A stretch of DNA of 52,685 nt, from contig JAKOSN010000074.1 in NCBI GenBank assembly GCA_029777335.1, positions 1 to 52,685 of the forward strand. Reading direction: 5' to 3'. This DNA comes from Planctomycetota bacterium (GTDB lineage Bacteria > Planctomycetota > Planctomycetia > Gemmatales > Gemmataceae). The position numbers and the translations under genes are program-made. Below, piece after piece: positions 33,742-42,800 of the stretch. The notes under the pieces were generated by a model. It had not been told where the DNA came from. It saw only the letters and a program-made list of their open reading frames with translations, and searched no databases. Each line of letters opens with the position of its first letter. The first letter of the stretch is position 1.

Positions 33742-35016
33742 ATGCGTGCGACGAGGTTCCTTTCACACCAAGCAATCCTCCTGGTCGCGATGGTCCTGAC
33801 CTGGCTGGCTGGGCCGGTGACGGCAGCCCCTGTCCCGCTCAAGGGGGAAGAGGCCGCTCAACGCGAGCGCCTGCTCAAACTCAACGATATCACGGGCACC
33901 GAGCCCATGACCGCCCAGATCATGACCTTCCTCGACCACCCCGCCGAGTCGAAGAAGCTCCTGGCGGTCGCCTCCAAGATGGCCAAGGAAAAAGACCAGC
34001 CCTTCAACGTCAATGCCACCTACATCCTGGGTCGGACGGCGCATCGGCTCAAGATGGTCGATGTCAGCGAACAGTTCTACCGCCTGCATGCTGAACAGGG
34101 ACTGAAGCTCGGCAGCACTCAGAAAGTGGTCGATGCCTACACCGGGCTGATCGACATGTACTATCAGAACCTGATGTTTGCCGAGAGCGAAAAAGTCTGC
34201 AAGGAATTCCTTGAACTGCGTGGCGACGAGAACGTGCAGCGCCTCAAGATGCTGGTGCTGCGCCGACTGGTGCAAACCCAGGCCAAGCAAGGCAAGATCG
34301 ACGAGGCGATGAAGATCGTCGATAACCTGATCAAGGCGCAGCCCGAAAACTGGCTCAGCCGCGAGTTAAAGGGGCAGATCCTGCGCGACTCCGGCAAGTA
34401 CGAGGAATCCGCCAAGATTTACGAGGATGTGCTCGACCGGATCAAGAACGACAAGCGGCTGGACAAGGAACAGAAGGACGATTTCAGCACCGATATTCGC
34501 TACACGCTCAGCGGAGTCTACGTCGATATGAACAAGATCGACAAGGCCGCCGAGCAGCTGAAGGTCCTCCTGGACAAGGAGCCGACCAACCCGACGTACA
34601 ACAACGATCTGGGCTTTATCTGGGCAGATCACGGCGTGAATCTCGACGAGGCCGAGAAGCTGATCCGCAAGGCGCTCGACGAGGACAAGAAACTTCGCCA
34701 CAAGTCCAATCCCAAGATCAAGCCCGAGGAAGACCAGGACAGCGCCTCGTACCTCGACAGTCTCGGCTGGGTGCTGTTCAAGAAGAAGAAGTACAAGGAA
34801 GCCCTCACCCCCTTGCTGGAGGCGGTCAAGCAGGACGAGGGGCAGCATCTGGAGATTTACGACCACCTCGGCGATGTTTATAAGGCTCTGGGCCAGACCG
34901 AGGAAGCTCTCTCGGCCTGGAAGAAAGGGCTGGCCTGCAAGATCCTTGGCAAGCGCGACGAACAGCGCAAAGTCGAGGTCGAGAAGAAGATCAAGAAGTT
35001 GTCCGACAAGAAGTGA
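33742..35016 (+). CDS. Exported TPR-repeat protein
   Basis: The 424-residue protein has a signal peptide (about 1-28, cleavage after PVTAA). Tandem TPR-like units follow: AHRLKMVDVSEQFYRLH, LRRLVQTQAKQGKIDEAMKIVDNLIKAQPENW, LKGQILRDSGKYEESAKIYEDVL, LDSLGWVLFKKKKYKEALTPLLEAV and IYDHLGDVYKALGQTEEALSAWKKGL. The C-terminus is strongly Lys-rich. It is most likely a periplasmic or outer-membrane scaffold. No enzymatic motif is visible. A 10-bp bidirectional hairpin separates it from the convergent esterase gene. Confidence 0.9.
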   Translation: MRATRFLSHQAILLVAMVLTWLAGPVTAAPVPLKGEEAAQRERLLKLNDITGTEPMTAQIMTFLDHPAESKKLLAVASKMAKEKDQPFNVNATYILGRTAHRLKMVDVSEQFYRLHAEQGLKLGSTQKVVDAYTGLIDMYYQNLMFAESEKVCKEFLELRGDENVQRLKMLVLRRLVQTQAKQGKIDEAMKIVDNLIKAQPENWLSRELKGQILRDSGKYEESAKIYEDVLDRIKNDKRLDKEQKDDFSTDIRYTLSGVYVDMNKIDKAAEQLKVLLDKEPTNPTYNNDLGFIWADHGVNLDEAEKLIRKALDEDKKLRHKSNPKIKPEEDQDSASYLDSLGWVLFKKKKYKEALTPLLEAVKQDEGQHLEIYDHLGDVYKALGQTEEALSAWKKGLACKILGKRDEQRKVEVEKKIKKLSDKK

Positions 35017-35061
35017 GCCGCGACCCCATGAGCACAAGGCGCTGACCACCAACAGGCGATC

Positions 35062-35095
35062 CGGCCTCGCTTGTTCCTGGCGAAGAGCGAGGCCG
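35062..35095. terminator. Bidirectional terminator-like hairpin
   Basis: A perfect 10-bp stem, CGGCCTCGCT with AGCGAGGCCG, closes a 14-nt loop between the convergent TPR and esterase genes. It is followed on the plus strand by CTCGTCTTTG. Confidence 0.7.
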
Positions 35096-35111
35096 CTCGT
35101 CTTTGCTCCGG

Positions 35112-35987
35112 CTATCCGCCCACGCGCTGAAAAAACCGCCAGATCAACTCGGTCGCCCGCACTCGCTTTGAGGGCGGACCAAAGAGTCGCCGTGAGAGTT
35201 GCCCGCGCCCCCCCGGCCAGTGATGCCCCAGCCCGGCGATCTGATAAAAGAGAAAATCGATCTGCGGATGAGGAAATCGCTCAACGAGAACGCCCTCTTC
35301 CTCGTCGATTCGCTGCGAGAGGATCTCTCCTCCCATCGCTTCGCTCCAGCGCCCCAGCATCTCACGCACCGGCGTGCGCTGCTCCACCCATCCCCACAGG
35401 GTGCGCACCACCCCGCCTGCCAGGGGGACCAGGGGATCCTCGGTCCCAATCAGGTAAAGGGTGGGCACAGGGCGAGCCGGGCGAGGATGCTCCAGACGAC
35501 AGGTGCCCGATACCGGAGCGATCGCCGTCAAGCGCTCGGCGTGCGTTGCTGCCAGACAAAACGTCATCCCCGCCCCGTTGGAAAAACCGGTCACAAAGAC
35601 TCGTCGCCGATTCACGGCGAATCGATTCTGCACCTCGTCGAGAACCGCCAGGAGATAGCGCCCATCGTCGACCGCCGTTTGCTGATCGCGCTCGGGCAAG
35701 TGCCCATCACGCCAGCGCGTAGGGTTTTTCCAGAATGACATCGGCTGCCCTGGATCAAGCGGGAGTGCTTCGGGCACAACGAGCAGGAACCCTTCACGAT
35801 CGGCGAGTTGATCCCACTGCGTTTCCTGCACCGTCCACAAGGCGGTCCCTCCCATGCCGTGCAGCACCATGACGATGGGCAAGGCCCCCCTGTGCTCGTG
35901 ATCGGGAGGCACATGCACCAGGAATTGCCGAGGCCAGTCGTTCTGCGCCAGCGGAAGCAGATGCGGACCTGCAAGGGGCTGGCTCAT
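35112..35987 (-). CDS. Alpha/beta hydrolase, poly(3-hydroxybutyrate) depolymerase/LpqC-like esterase
   Basis: The 291-residue protein has no clear signal peptide. The family pattern is VMVLHGMGGTALWT, then GFSNGAGMT with nucleophile Ser137, TEDPLVP with the acid and GLGHHWPGG with the His. The last motif (GHxWPG) is characteristic of PHB depolymerase and feruloyl-esterase-like proteins of the LpqC group. The substrate is not established. The start ATG at 35987 overlaps the stop of the upstream isomerase gene as ATGA, so the two are translated together. That link suggests a carbohydrate-ester context. Confidence 0.88.
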   Translation of the reverse strand: MSQPLAGPHLLPLAQNDWPRQFLVHVPPDHEHRGALPIVMVLHGMGGTALWTVQETQWDQLADREGFLLVVPEALPLDPGQPMSFWKNPTRWRDGHLPERDQQTAVDDGRYLLAVLDEVQNRFAVNRRRVFVTGFSNGAGMTFCLAATHAERLTAIAPVSGTCRLEHPRPARPVPTLYLIGTEDPLVPLAGGVVRTLWGWVEQRTPVREMLGRWSEAMGGEILSQRIDEEEGVLVERFPHPQIDFLFYQIAGLGHHWPGGRGQLSRRLFGPPSKRVRATELIWRFFQRVGG

Positions 35988-36874
35988 CCGACCAGTTCCT
36001 TCCACAGAGCCTTGTAGTAATGCAGAAATTCGATGCTGGAGGCGACATCAGGCATCCCCTGGCCCAGTTCAATCAGGGTGACCCGATCGTATCCCTGAGC
36101 GCGAAAGAGATGAAACAGCTCGCGATAGGGGTATTTGCCGGTGGCATCCAGATGCAGGCGGTTGATGTGACAGGAGCGAATCCACGGCCACAGGAGCTTG
36201 AAATACTCCGCCACGCTGCCGTTCTTGATGTCGGTGTCGTTGGAGTTCCACGTCAACCCAACGCTCTTGTGGCCGCAATGGTCCATGATCGTCTTGATAT
36301 GGGGCGGATGGGCGGTCCCTCGGCCATGGACCTCGACATGAATCTCCACCCCGGCGTCGGCCGCTGCCTTGCCGCACTCGGTGAGTGCCTTGCCGATCGT
36401 TTCCAGGGTTTTCTCGACCGGGACCTCCTTGGGGAGCGCGTTCGGTCGAACCTTGACTCCCCGTCCGCCAAGGTCTGCCACCAGGTCGATGAACGCTTGA
36501 CAGGTGTCGATGTTCTTGCGGATCACCGCGCGGTCGGGTCCATGAAATTCGCAGACGGTGCCACACCCCCAGATCTGCACTCCCCCGTCGGCGAACTGCT
36601 TGCGAATCTCCTTGCGTTCCTCCTTGCCCAGCGTGGGCTCCACCTTGTGAGCGTGAGTCGTGCGGAACTCCACCGCCGCCAACCCGGTCTTCTGGCAGAC
36701 GTCAAGGATTGTTTTGCGGTCCCATTTGGCGGCCAGGTTGTAGGTGACCAGCCCCAGCTTGAACTTTGCGGGCGGAAGCGTTTCCTTCTCAGCCGCCAGG
36801 GCAGCAGCGAGGGGAAGCGAGCCGGTGGCCAGGGCCGCGGTCCCAAGAAAAGCACGACGAGGCAAGGCAACCAT
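35984..36874 (-). CDS. Tat-exported sugar phosphate isomerase/epimerase (TIM barrel)
   Basis: The 296-residue protein begins MVALPRRAFLGTAALATG, a twin-arginine-type signal with RRAFLG. The remainder is a xylose-isomerase-like TIM barrel, with KLGLVTYNLAAKWD, GLAAVEFRTTHAH, VEIHVEVHGRG, VGLTWNSNDTD and HINRLHLD. These keep the Glu/His/Asp metal-ligand pattern of the AP-endonuclease-2 family. Such Tat-exported isomerases are abundant in planctomycetes. It is the first gene of a two-gene leftward unit and lies next to tatC, the pore of the pathway that would export it. The substrate is unknown. Confidence 0.88.
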   Translation of the reverse strand: MVALPRRAFLGTAALATGSLPLAAALAAEKETLPPAKFKLGLVTYNLAAKWDRKTILDVCQKTGLAAVEFRTTHAHKVEPTLGKEERKEIRKQFADGGVQIWGCGTVCEFHGPDRAVIRKNIDTCQAFIDLVADLGGRGVKVRPNALPKEVPVEKTLETIGKALTECGKAAADAGVEIHVEVHGRGTAHPPHIKTIMDHCGHKSVGLTWNSNDTDIKNGSVAEYFKLLWPWIRSCHINRLHLDATGKYPYRELFHLFRAQGYDRVTLIELGQGMPDVASSIEFLHYYKALWKELVG

Positions 36875-37135
36875 GGGTGTGAATCCTCGCAGGGATTGTC
36901 GGAAGAGTCGGCGTCGTCGTCACTATCCGAGGGCGGATCACTGCTGTCAAGGATTTCCAGCACGGGAGAGACTGGAAACTCACCCTGGCTTTCGCTATCA
37001 TACAACTTCATCATCGGTTGCACCTCCTCCGGCGAGATCCTCTTCGCTCTCGCCCTCTGGGAGAGTCTCTCCGTTCGGCCCGCACACGGCTGGCTACGGC
37101 CTCCTGCCTGGTGTGCACTCCGTACAGGTTTAAGC
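36875..37135. other. Divergent gap with a possible small acidic ORF
   Basis: This 261-bp gap lies between the leftward isomerase and rightward tatC. On the minus strand, GGAGGAGG sits exactly 8 bases before ATGATG at 37014, opening a frame with a Ser/Asp-rich stretch of about 45 residues (DSSDPPSDSDDDADSSDN). The frame then enters the isomerase gene out of phase. It could be a real small gene or a leader for the isomerase. I see no reliable promoter for tatC here. Confidence 0.4.
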
Positions 37136-38257
37136 ATGAGCAATGGTGTTCCCGATCCGGACGATTTCTTTGCTGAAACGCGCATGAGTTTTGGCGACCA
37201 CATCGAGGAGTTGCGTCTCCACCTGTGGCGCGCCATCATTGGTTTCTGCGTGGCGCTCTTTTTCAGCTTCTTCATAGGCAAACCCGTGCTGCGCTTTATC
37301 TCCGCGCCGGTGGAGGAGCAACTCGCTGTCTTCTACAAGAACCGCCAAAAGACGATCGAGGAAGAGAAGGACAAGCAAGAGGAGCTGGTCAAGGCGAACA
37401 ATCCCACCGACTGGGTCGAGCTGGCAGTGGTCCCCGATCAGTTCAAGGACCTGCTCAGAGGCGATATTGCCGCTGTCAACGATCGAACCAAATACCCCAA
37501 GCCGCACACCAAACTGGGAGAGAAGCCCACCGAGGAAGAGAAACGCGCCGCCAGGGACGAGGAAACGAAGTTAGCGCGCATCTGGGTCCGCTACGAGAGG
37601 CCGGTCGATACGGTGTTGCAGACTCAGGAAGCGCAGATGCTGGTGGGCCGGCGCCCGGCGCTTTCCACCCTGAACATCCAGGAAGCCTTCATGGTCTACA
37701 TCAAGGTCAGCCTGGTATGTGGCTTTGTGCTGGGCAGCCCGTGGATCTTCTGGCAAATCTGGTCCTTCATTGCCGCCGGACTCTATCCGCACGAGCGTCG
37801 CTATGTGAATGTCTATCTCCCCTTCTCGCTGGGACTCTTCCTCGCCGGGGTGCTCATCTGCCAGTTCCTGGTGATGCCACGAGCCATCGAAGCGCTGTTG
37901 TGGTTCAACGAGTGGATTGGGCTGGAGCCGGATCTGCGTTTGAATGAATGGCTCTCCTTTGCCATCATGATGCCGGTGGTCTTCGGCCTCTCCTTCCAGA
38001 CCCCGCTGGTGATGTTGTTCCTCAATCGGATTGGGATTGCCGAGGCCCAGACCTACCGGGACAAGCGGCGCCTGATCTGGTTCGTCCTGGTGGTCTTCGC
38101 CGCGATCATTACCCCTTCGACGGACCCGTGGTCGCTGCTGCTGTTGTGGGTGCCGATGTGTTTGCTCTTTGAGCTGGGCATCATCCTGTGCGTGATGAAA
38201 CCACGCCATGAACTGGAAGATGAGTCAAGCGAATCGGAAGAATTGATCGGCGTGTAA
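37136..38257 (+). CDS. tatC: Sec-independent translocase TatC with a large periplasmic insertion
   Basis: The 373-residue protein is well over the usual 240-260. The family features are the N-terminal SFGDHIEELRLHLWRA signal-binding motif, then IAAGLYPHERRYV and a C-terminal run of helices ending FELGIILCVMKP. Between the first helix (about 33-48) and the second (about 190-210) lies a roughly 115-residue charged insertion rich in Lys and Glu. In ordinary TatC this loop is about 40 residues. The ATG at 37136 was chosen; the frame is open far upstream but encodes antisense of the isomerase. TatC forms the receptor core of the Tat export complex. Confidence 0.93.
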   Translation: MSNGVPDPDDFFAETRMSFGDHIEELRLHLWRAIIGFCVALFFSFFIGKPVLRFISAPVEEQLAVFYKNRQKTIEEEKDKQEELVKANNPTDWVELAVVPDQFKDLLRGDIAAVNDRTKYPKPHTKLGEKPTEEEKRAARDEETKLARIWVRYERPVDTVLQTQEAQMLVGRRPALSTLNIQEAFMVYIKVSLVCGFVLGSPWIFWQIWSFIAAGLYPHERRYVNVYLPFSLGLFLAGVLICQFLVMPRAIEALLWFNEWIGLEPDLRLNEWLSFAIMMPVVFGLSFQTPLVMLFLNRIGIAEAQTYRDKRRLIWFVLVVFAAIITPSTDPWSLLLLWVPMCLLFELGIILCVMKPRHELEDESSESEELIGV

Positions 38258-38271
38258 GCACGCAACGAGAG

Positions 38272-38300
38272 TCAGAAGCGAGGCGTCGCCTCGCTTCTGA
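38272..38300. terminator. Strong hairpin between tatC and the cobA-hemD fusion
   Basis: A 13-bp perfect stem (TCAGAAGCGAGGC with its complement) has a 3-nt loop. It lies 14 bases after the tatC stop and 24 bases before the next ATG. It probably terminates tatC transcription. Confidence 0.8.
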
Positions 38301-38323
38301 TCGGCACCCCAAGGAGCATTCCC

Positions 38324-39862
38324 ATGGAGCAAGTCCCCCTGGTCGCACTGGTTGGTGCCGGACCGGGCGATCCGGATTTGCTCACGCTCCGTGCCGTGGA
38401 GTTACTCCACCAGGCCGACCTGGTTCTGTACGATCAACTGGTTCCCCCCCGCCTCCTGGAGCATGCCCCCCAGGCCGAACACCTCTGCGTCACGCAGTTG
38501 CCCGGATGCCACCCCGAACGCTATGCCGCCATCCACGAGACGATGATCACCGCGGCCCGTGCTGGGAAACGCGTGGTACGGTTGAAGGGAGGCGATCCGC
38601 TGATCTTTGGTCGGGGCGGAGAGGAGGGGGAGATTCTAACCGCCGCCGGCATCCCCTTCGAGATTGTCCCCGGGGTAACCTCGGGATTAGGTGCAGCGGC
38701 GTACGCGGGGATTCCGCTGACGCATCGTCACCACGCCAGCGCCGTGGCCTTTATCACGGGTCACGAAGATCCCACGAAGGAGAGCAGTTCTCTCGACTGG
38801 GCAACTCTGGGGCGTTTCCCCGGGACCCTGGTCTTTTACATGGGGCTGGGACACCTCGACCGCATCCTGCAGGCCCTGATCACGCATGGGATGGCGCCGA
38901 CCACTCCGGGGGCGGTCATTCACGCCGCGACCCGCCCCGAGCAACGGGTGGTGGAGGGCCCACTCGACAATCTGGCCGCGCGCGTGCTGGCGGCCGGCCT
39001 CACTTCCCCCTCCTTGGTGGTGATCGGTTCGGTGGTGCAACTCCGTCCGGTGCTGAACTGGTTTGAGAAACGGCCCCTCTTCGGGCGAAGGGTGCTCGTT
39101 ACCCGGCCTGCACATCAGGCGATCTCTTTTGTCCGCGATCTGGAGCATCAGGGAGCAAGTGTACTCACTCTCCCCACTGTCGCGGTTGGCCCCCCTGCAG
39201 ACTGGACCCCGGTCGATCACGCTCTGGCCCGATTGCGCGACTATCAGTGGCTGGTGTTCACCAGTGTCAACGGGGTGCACGCCTTGCTCTCCCGCTTGCG
39301 TGCTGGGGGGCGCGATCTGCGTGCGCTGGGGCATGTGCGACTGGCAGTCATCGGTCCAGCCACCGCAGACGCACTCCGCGGTTATCATCTGGAGCCCGAT
39401 CTGATTCCGCCCGAGTTCTGCTCCGAGAGCCTGGCCGCGGTGCTCAAAACGCAGGCCAGGGAGCAACGCCTTCTGCTGGCGCGCGCGGACCGTGGGCGCG
39501 ACCTCCTGCGCGAGGAACTGGCCACGTGCGCGGTGGTGGACCAGGTGGCGGTCTACTCTCAGGTGGATGCGGTGGATGCAGAAGCCGAAAGTCTGGCCCG
39601 GCTCAATCGCGGCGAGGTCGATTATCTCACCTTGACCAGCGCCAACATCGCCCGCGCGCTGGCCCGCGCTGTTTCACCCGACGGGCACAAGGCCATTCGC
39701 ACGGGGCAGACAAGGATCGTGACCATCTCGCCCGTGACCAGCGCGGCGGTGCGTGAACTCGGCTGGCCCGTCGCTGGCGAGGCGCGTGTCTACACCTTGC
39801 CAGGGGTGCTGCACGCGCTCATCGATCTTAATCGCATGGGGCCGGTCAGGACGAGGGGTTGA
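38324..39862 (+). CDS. CobA-HemD fusion: uroporphyrinogen-III methyltransferase and synthase
   Basis: The 512-residue protein has two enzyme domains. Residues about 1-245 are the SAM-dependent methyltransferase, with VGAGPGDPDLLTLRA, KGGDPLIFGRGGEE, GVTSGLGAAAYAGIPLTHR and YMGLGHLDRI. It makes precorrin-2 from uroporphyrinogen III. Residues about 262-505 are uroporphyrinogen-III synthase, with RRVLVTRPAHQAISFVRDLE, WLVFTSVNGVHALLSRL and the later TLTSANIARAL. The fusion is common in bacteria and links heme, siroheme and cobalamin branches. GGAGC precedes the ATG. The convergent kinase gene stops 11 bases past this stop codon. Confidence 0.95.
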   Translation: MEQVPLVALVGAGPGDPDLLTLRAVELLHQADLVLYDQLVPPRLLEHAPQAEHLCVTQLPGCHPERYAAIHETMITAARAGKRVVRLKGGDPLIFGRGGEEGEILTAAGIPFEIVPGVTSGLGAAAYAGIPLTHRHHASAVAFITGHEDPTKESSSLDWATLGRFPGTLVFYMGLGHLDRILQALITHGMAPTTPGAVIHAATRPEQRVVEGPLDNLAARVLAAGLTSPSLVVIGSVVQLRPVLNWFEKRPLFGRRVLVTRPAHQAISFVRDLEHQGASVLTLPTVAVGPPADWTPVDHALARLRDYQWLVFTSVNGVHALLSRLRAGGRDLRALGHVRLAVIGPATADALRGYHLEPDLIPPEFCSESLAAVLKTQAREQRLLLARADRGRDLLREELATCAVVDQVAVYSQVDAVDAEAESLARLNRGEVDYLTLTSANIARALARAVSPDGHKAIRTGQTRIVTISPVTSAAVRELGWPVAGEARVYTLPGVLHALIDLNRMGPVRTRG

Positions 39863-39873
39863 TCCATCCGCGG

Positions 39874-42800
39874 TCAACGCTGGACCGGCGGCGGGCTGAA
39901 TTCGAGATCGCCGCGCGAATGCGGGGTGAAGTGCTCGATGGCGAGGAGTTGACGGTAGGCCTCCTGCCCCAGCAGTCCCAGGTGGTCCATGTCGACGAGG
40001 GGGAGATTGCACAACTCGCGATAAAAGACGACATCGCCGGTGGTGGTGGTGGTGACCAGGTCGCTGTCGGTGAGAACCCCCCGTGCCTTTTCCTGCAGGG
40101 CATTCCCACTTTCTCCAGCAGGCACGGCCAGAATGGAGATCTCGCTCCGGGCCCGGTTGGAGTTGATTCTTCCCACAGAAAAATCGGGCATGGCCTCTTC
40201 GAAGAGGCTTTCAATCTCCCCGTCGAGATTTCCTTCCTGTTCGTACTGCTGCAGGAACAACTCGGCTGCGTCGGTACTGGCCAGAAGGGTATCCACAAAC
40301 CGCGCCGCCACGTCCTGCATATTGCTGGCAACCTTGCGCGTGATGTGAGCAGAGGTCAGGCAAACATGCACCAGAGCGCGATACTCCCGCTTGAGCATCT
40401 CCTGAATCTGGCTATCCAGTTCGAGTAACTGCTCCTCGCTCAGTCCGGCCTGGGTCATTTGCACGGCCTGTTCGAGATTTTCACAGCCAATGGGGAAGAG
40501 AAGGCGTCCCCACCCATGCAGAGCGAGCCCTTCCGCGTGTAGCGCGGGCTCCGGTTCCTGATCCTCGGAGGGAGGGGCCAACCTGGGATCGCCCGCAGCC
40601 AGAATGTCACGGAGTTCCTTCAAGCGGGTGCGACAGAAGTTGATCTCGCGCAGGGTGTCGGAAAGGTGGCCGCGCAGGCTAACGTAGACCCCCACCACCT
40701 GCCCGAGCACCAGGCTGTGATAACGCGTCTTGGCATAGGCCGCCAGCAGGTCGATCACATTCTTCGAGGTTAGTTGCACTCGTCGCCAGGAGCCCTGCTG
40801 CTCGACCTGCGAAAGGGTGGTGCAGATCTCGGTAAAGATCTCCCCGGATTGTTCCTGAAGCCGTTTGACAATCGGCTCATGCGTTTCCAGGATCTTTTCC
40901 AGCAACTTGACCGCCTGGCGAATCGCTTCCTCGGCCCCGGCGAGCCGATAGGTGGGCTCCTCGATGAGCCGAACTGCGACCTCGGCCAGTTTTTGACTCC
41001 ACTCCGCAGCCAGTTTCTCGGCGGCCTGGTGCAGTGCTTTTGGCAGCACCCGCGGAGAGTCACTCAGTTCCTCCGAGGGTTTGCCAACCAGCTGTTCGAG
41101 TCGTCGCAAGGCATCCCGCAGATCGAGGACTTCCAGTTCAGGCGGAGGACTGGAAGGACGTCGGCCTGGATCGGCGAGCAGCGCGTGCAGCCGTTGTGTC
41201 ACCCCTTCCAGGGCATTGGCGAAGGCTGTCTCGGGAGCCTTGCCCAGCACCTTCTGGCAGTGCTCCTGCACGCGCCCGATGAAGTGTTCGGCACCCAGTT
41301 GCAGTTCCTGCCAGCGTTCCTGAACCCAGGACTGAACAATTTCTCGCAGTGCAGTAGCGTCCTTGCTCATCCAGCGCATGACCAGGGTATGGCACAAACG
41401 CCGCGCCACCCCCTGCACCACCTCGGTACGCGGAAAGCTGAGTTGATGGAGCCCAAATGTCTGGAAATAGCGTCCGCGTTCCGCCCAGGGAGGGGCTGAG
41501 ACCCCAGCGCGGGTGAGATCGCTCACCCGCCCCAGCAGCGAGCAGATATCGCGGTGCAGATACTGCCCGGTCATGCCAAGAACCTCCTGAAATCCCTTGG
41601 CATCGCTGCTGTCCGGGTGCGGGACAATGACACAGCGATTAAATGGCGGGTCGGGGTCGTTCAGGACAGGTTCTCGCTCGACGTAGCGAGCGGTGAAGAC
41701 CACTTCTGGATCGGTATAGGTGTAGAGTTCGGTCAGGGCGGCACAGGTGTTTCCCAGCGCCAGCACCCGCGCGCCGTCGCGCGCCGCTCCATGCCGAGAG
41801 GTTCGCTCCATCGCTGGCACCAGCAACAGGCCGGTCACATCGGGGTGGGAGTATCCGAGCCCGCGCAGAAGATCGCGCACCACATAGGTCAGATCGAGAT
41901 ACATCCCACTGCCGGTGCCCCCCGCCAACCCGGTCAAAATGTACACGCGCGGGCGGTTGGTGCGGATCCCCAGTCCGGTGTTCCGCGCGGCCGTCTGCAA
42001 CGCCTGCGGATCGACAATCGCTTGCAACTCGGTAAGGATCCGTCGAGTGATGCCGCGGTAATTATCCACGAACGCCAACCGCCCAAGCGCACGAACCCCT
42101 GTCGTGATTGGCTCACGCGGAATGCGATAGAGCAAGCGTTGGTTGAGCCAGGAGTCACAGCTTAAGCGCCCGGCTTGAGGTTTCAGATAATAGCTCGGCC
42201 GATTGAGCCCGGCCAGCAACACCTCGGCAGGCGCAAGGGCGGCGGTGCCCAGCGCGCTACTGGCGGCTGCCTTGGTCGCTTCCGCATCGGTATCGAGCAG
42301 GAGCATACGCAGATGGGGGATCGCTGTCAGCGAGCCAAATTGCCGACAAAGCGACTGCCGGAGTTGCTGCAAGAGTTGGGCGCCCATCCCTCCCAGGCCG
42401 ATCACCAGCGTCGGCATCAGGGCCCCTGAACTCGTCACCTCGATCGGGGCACTCCCCGGCGGCGACGATTCTGCCTCCTGCGCCGCACCTTCTTGCCGAC
42501 CACGAATCGACCGAGTGGTCCCCTGGAAGGAATCCGAGAGCGGGTGGCTCGATTTCCCTCCTCCCCCAACGAGCGTCCCCGGCTGGCTCGAAGGGGTTTC
42601 CTCCAGATGCAACTCCGGCGAGGAGGGGGCATTGCGGACCGGCGTCCGGTAGACCGGCTCGGTCCCGGGGGGAAGAGACATCTCCCCACCAGAAGGAGCG
42701 ATCTCCTCACGCTGATGGCAATTGCGCAGCGCTTGCACCAGATCGCGACAGGTGGGAAAGCGCTCCTCGGGCGTCTTGGAGAGCGCGCGGCCGATCACCG

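Noticed and set aside
36020..37135. N-terminal extension of TatC by about 370 residues
   Set aside because: It is antisense to the Tat-exported isomerase; TatC begins at the SFGDHIEELR motif region after 37136.
40774..41499. Plus-strand frames over the kinase-tubulin gene
   Set aside because: They are shadows of the minus-strand gene, which shows kinase and tubulin-like motifs throughout.
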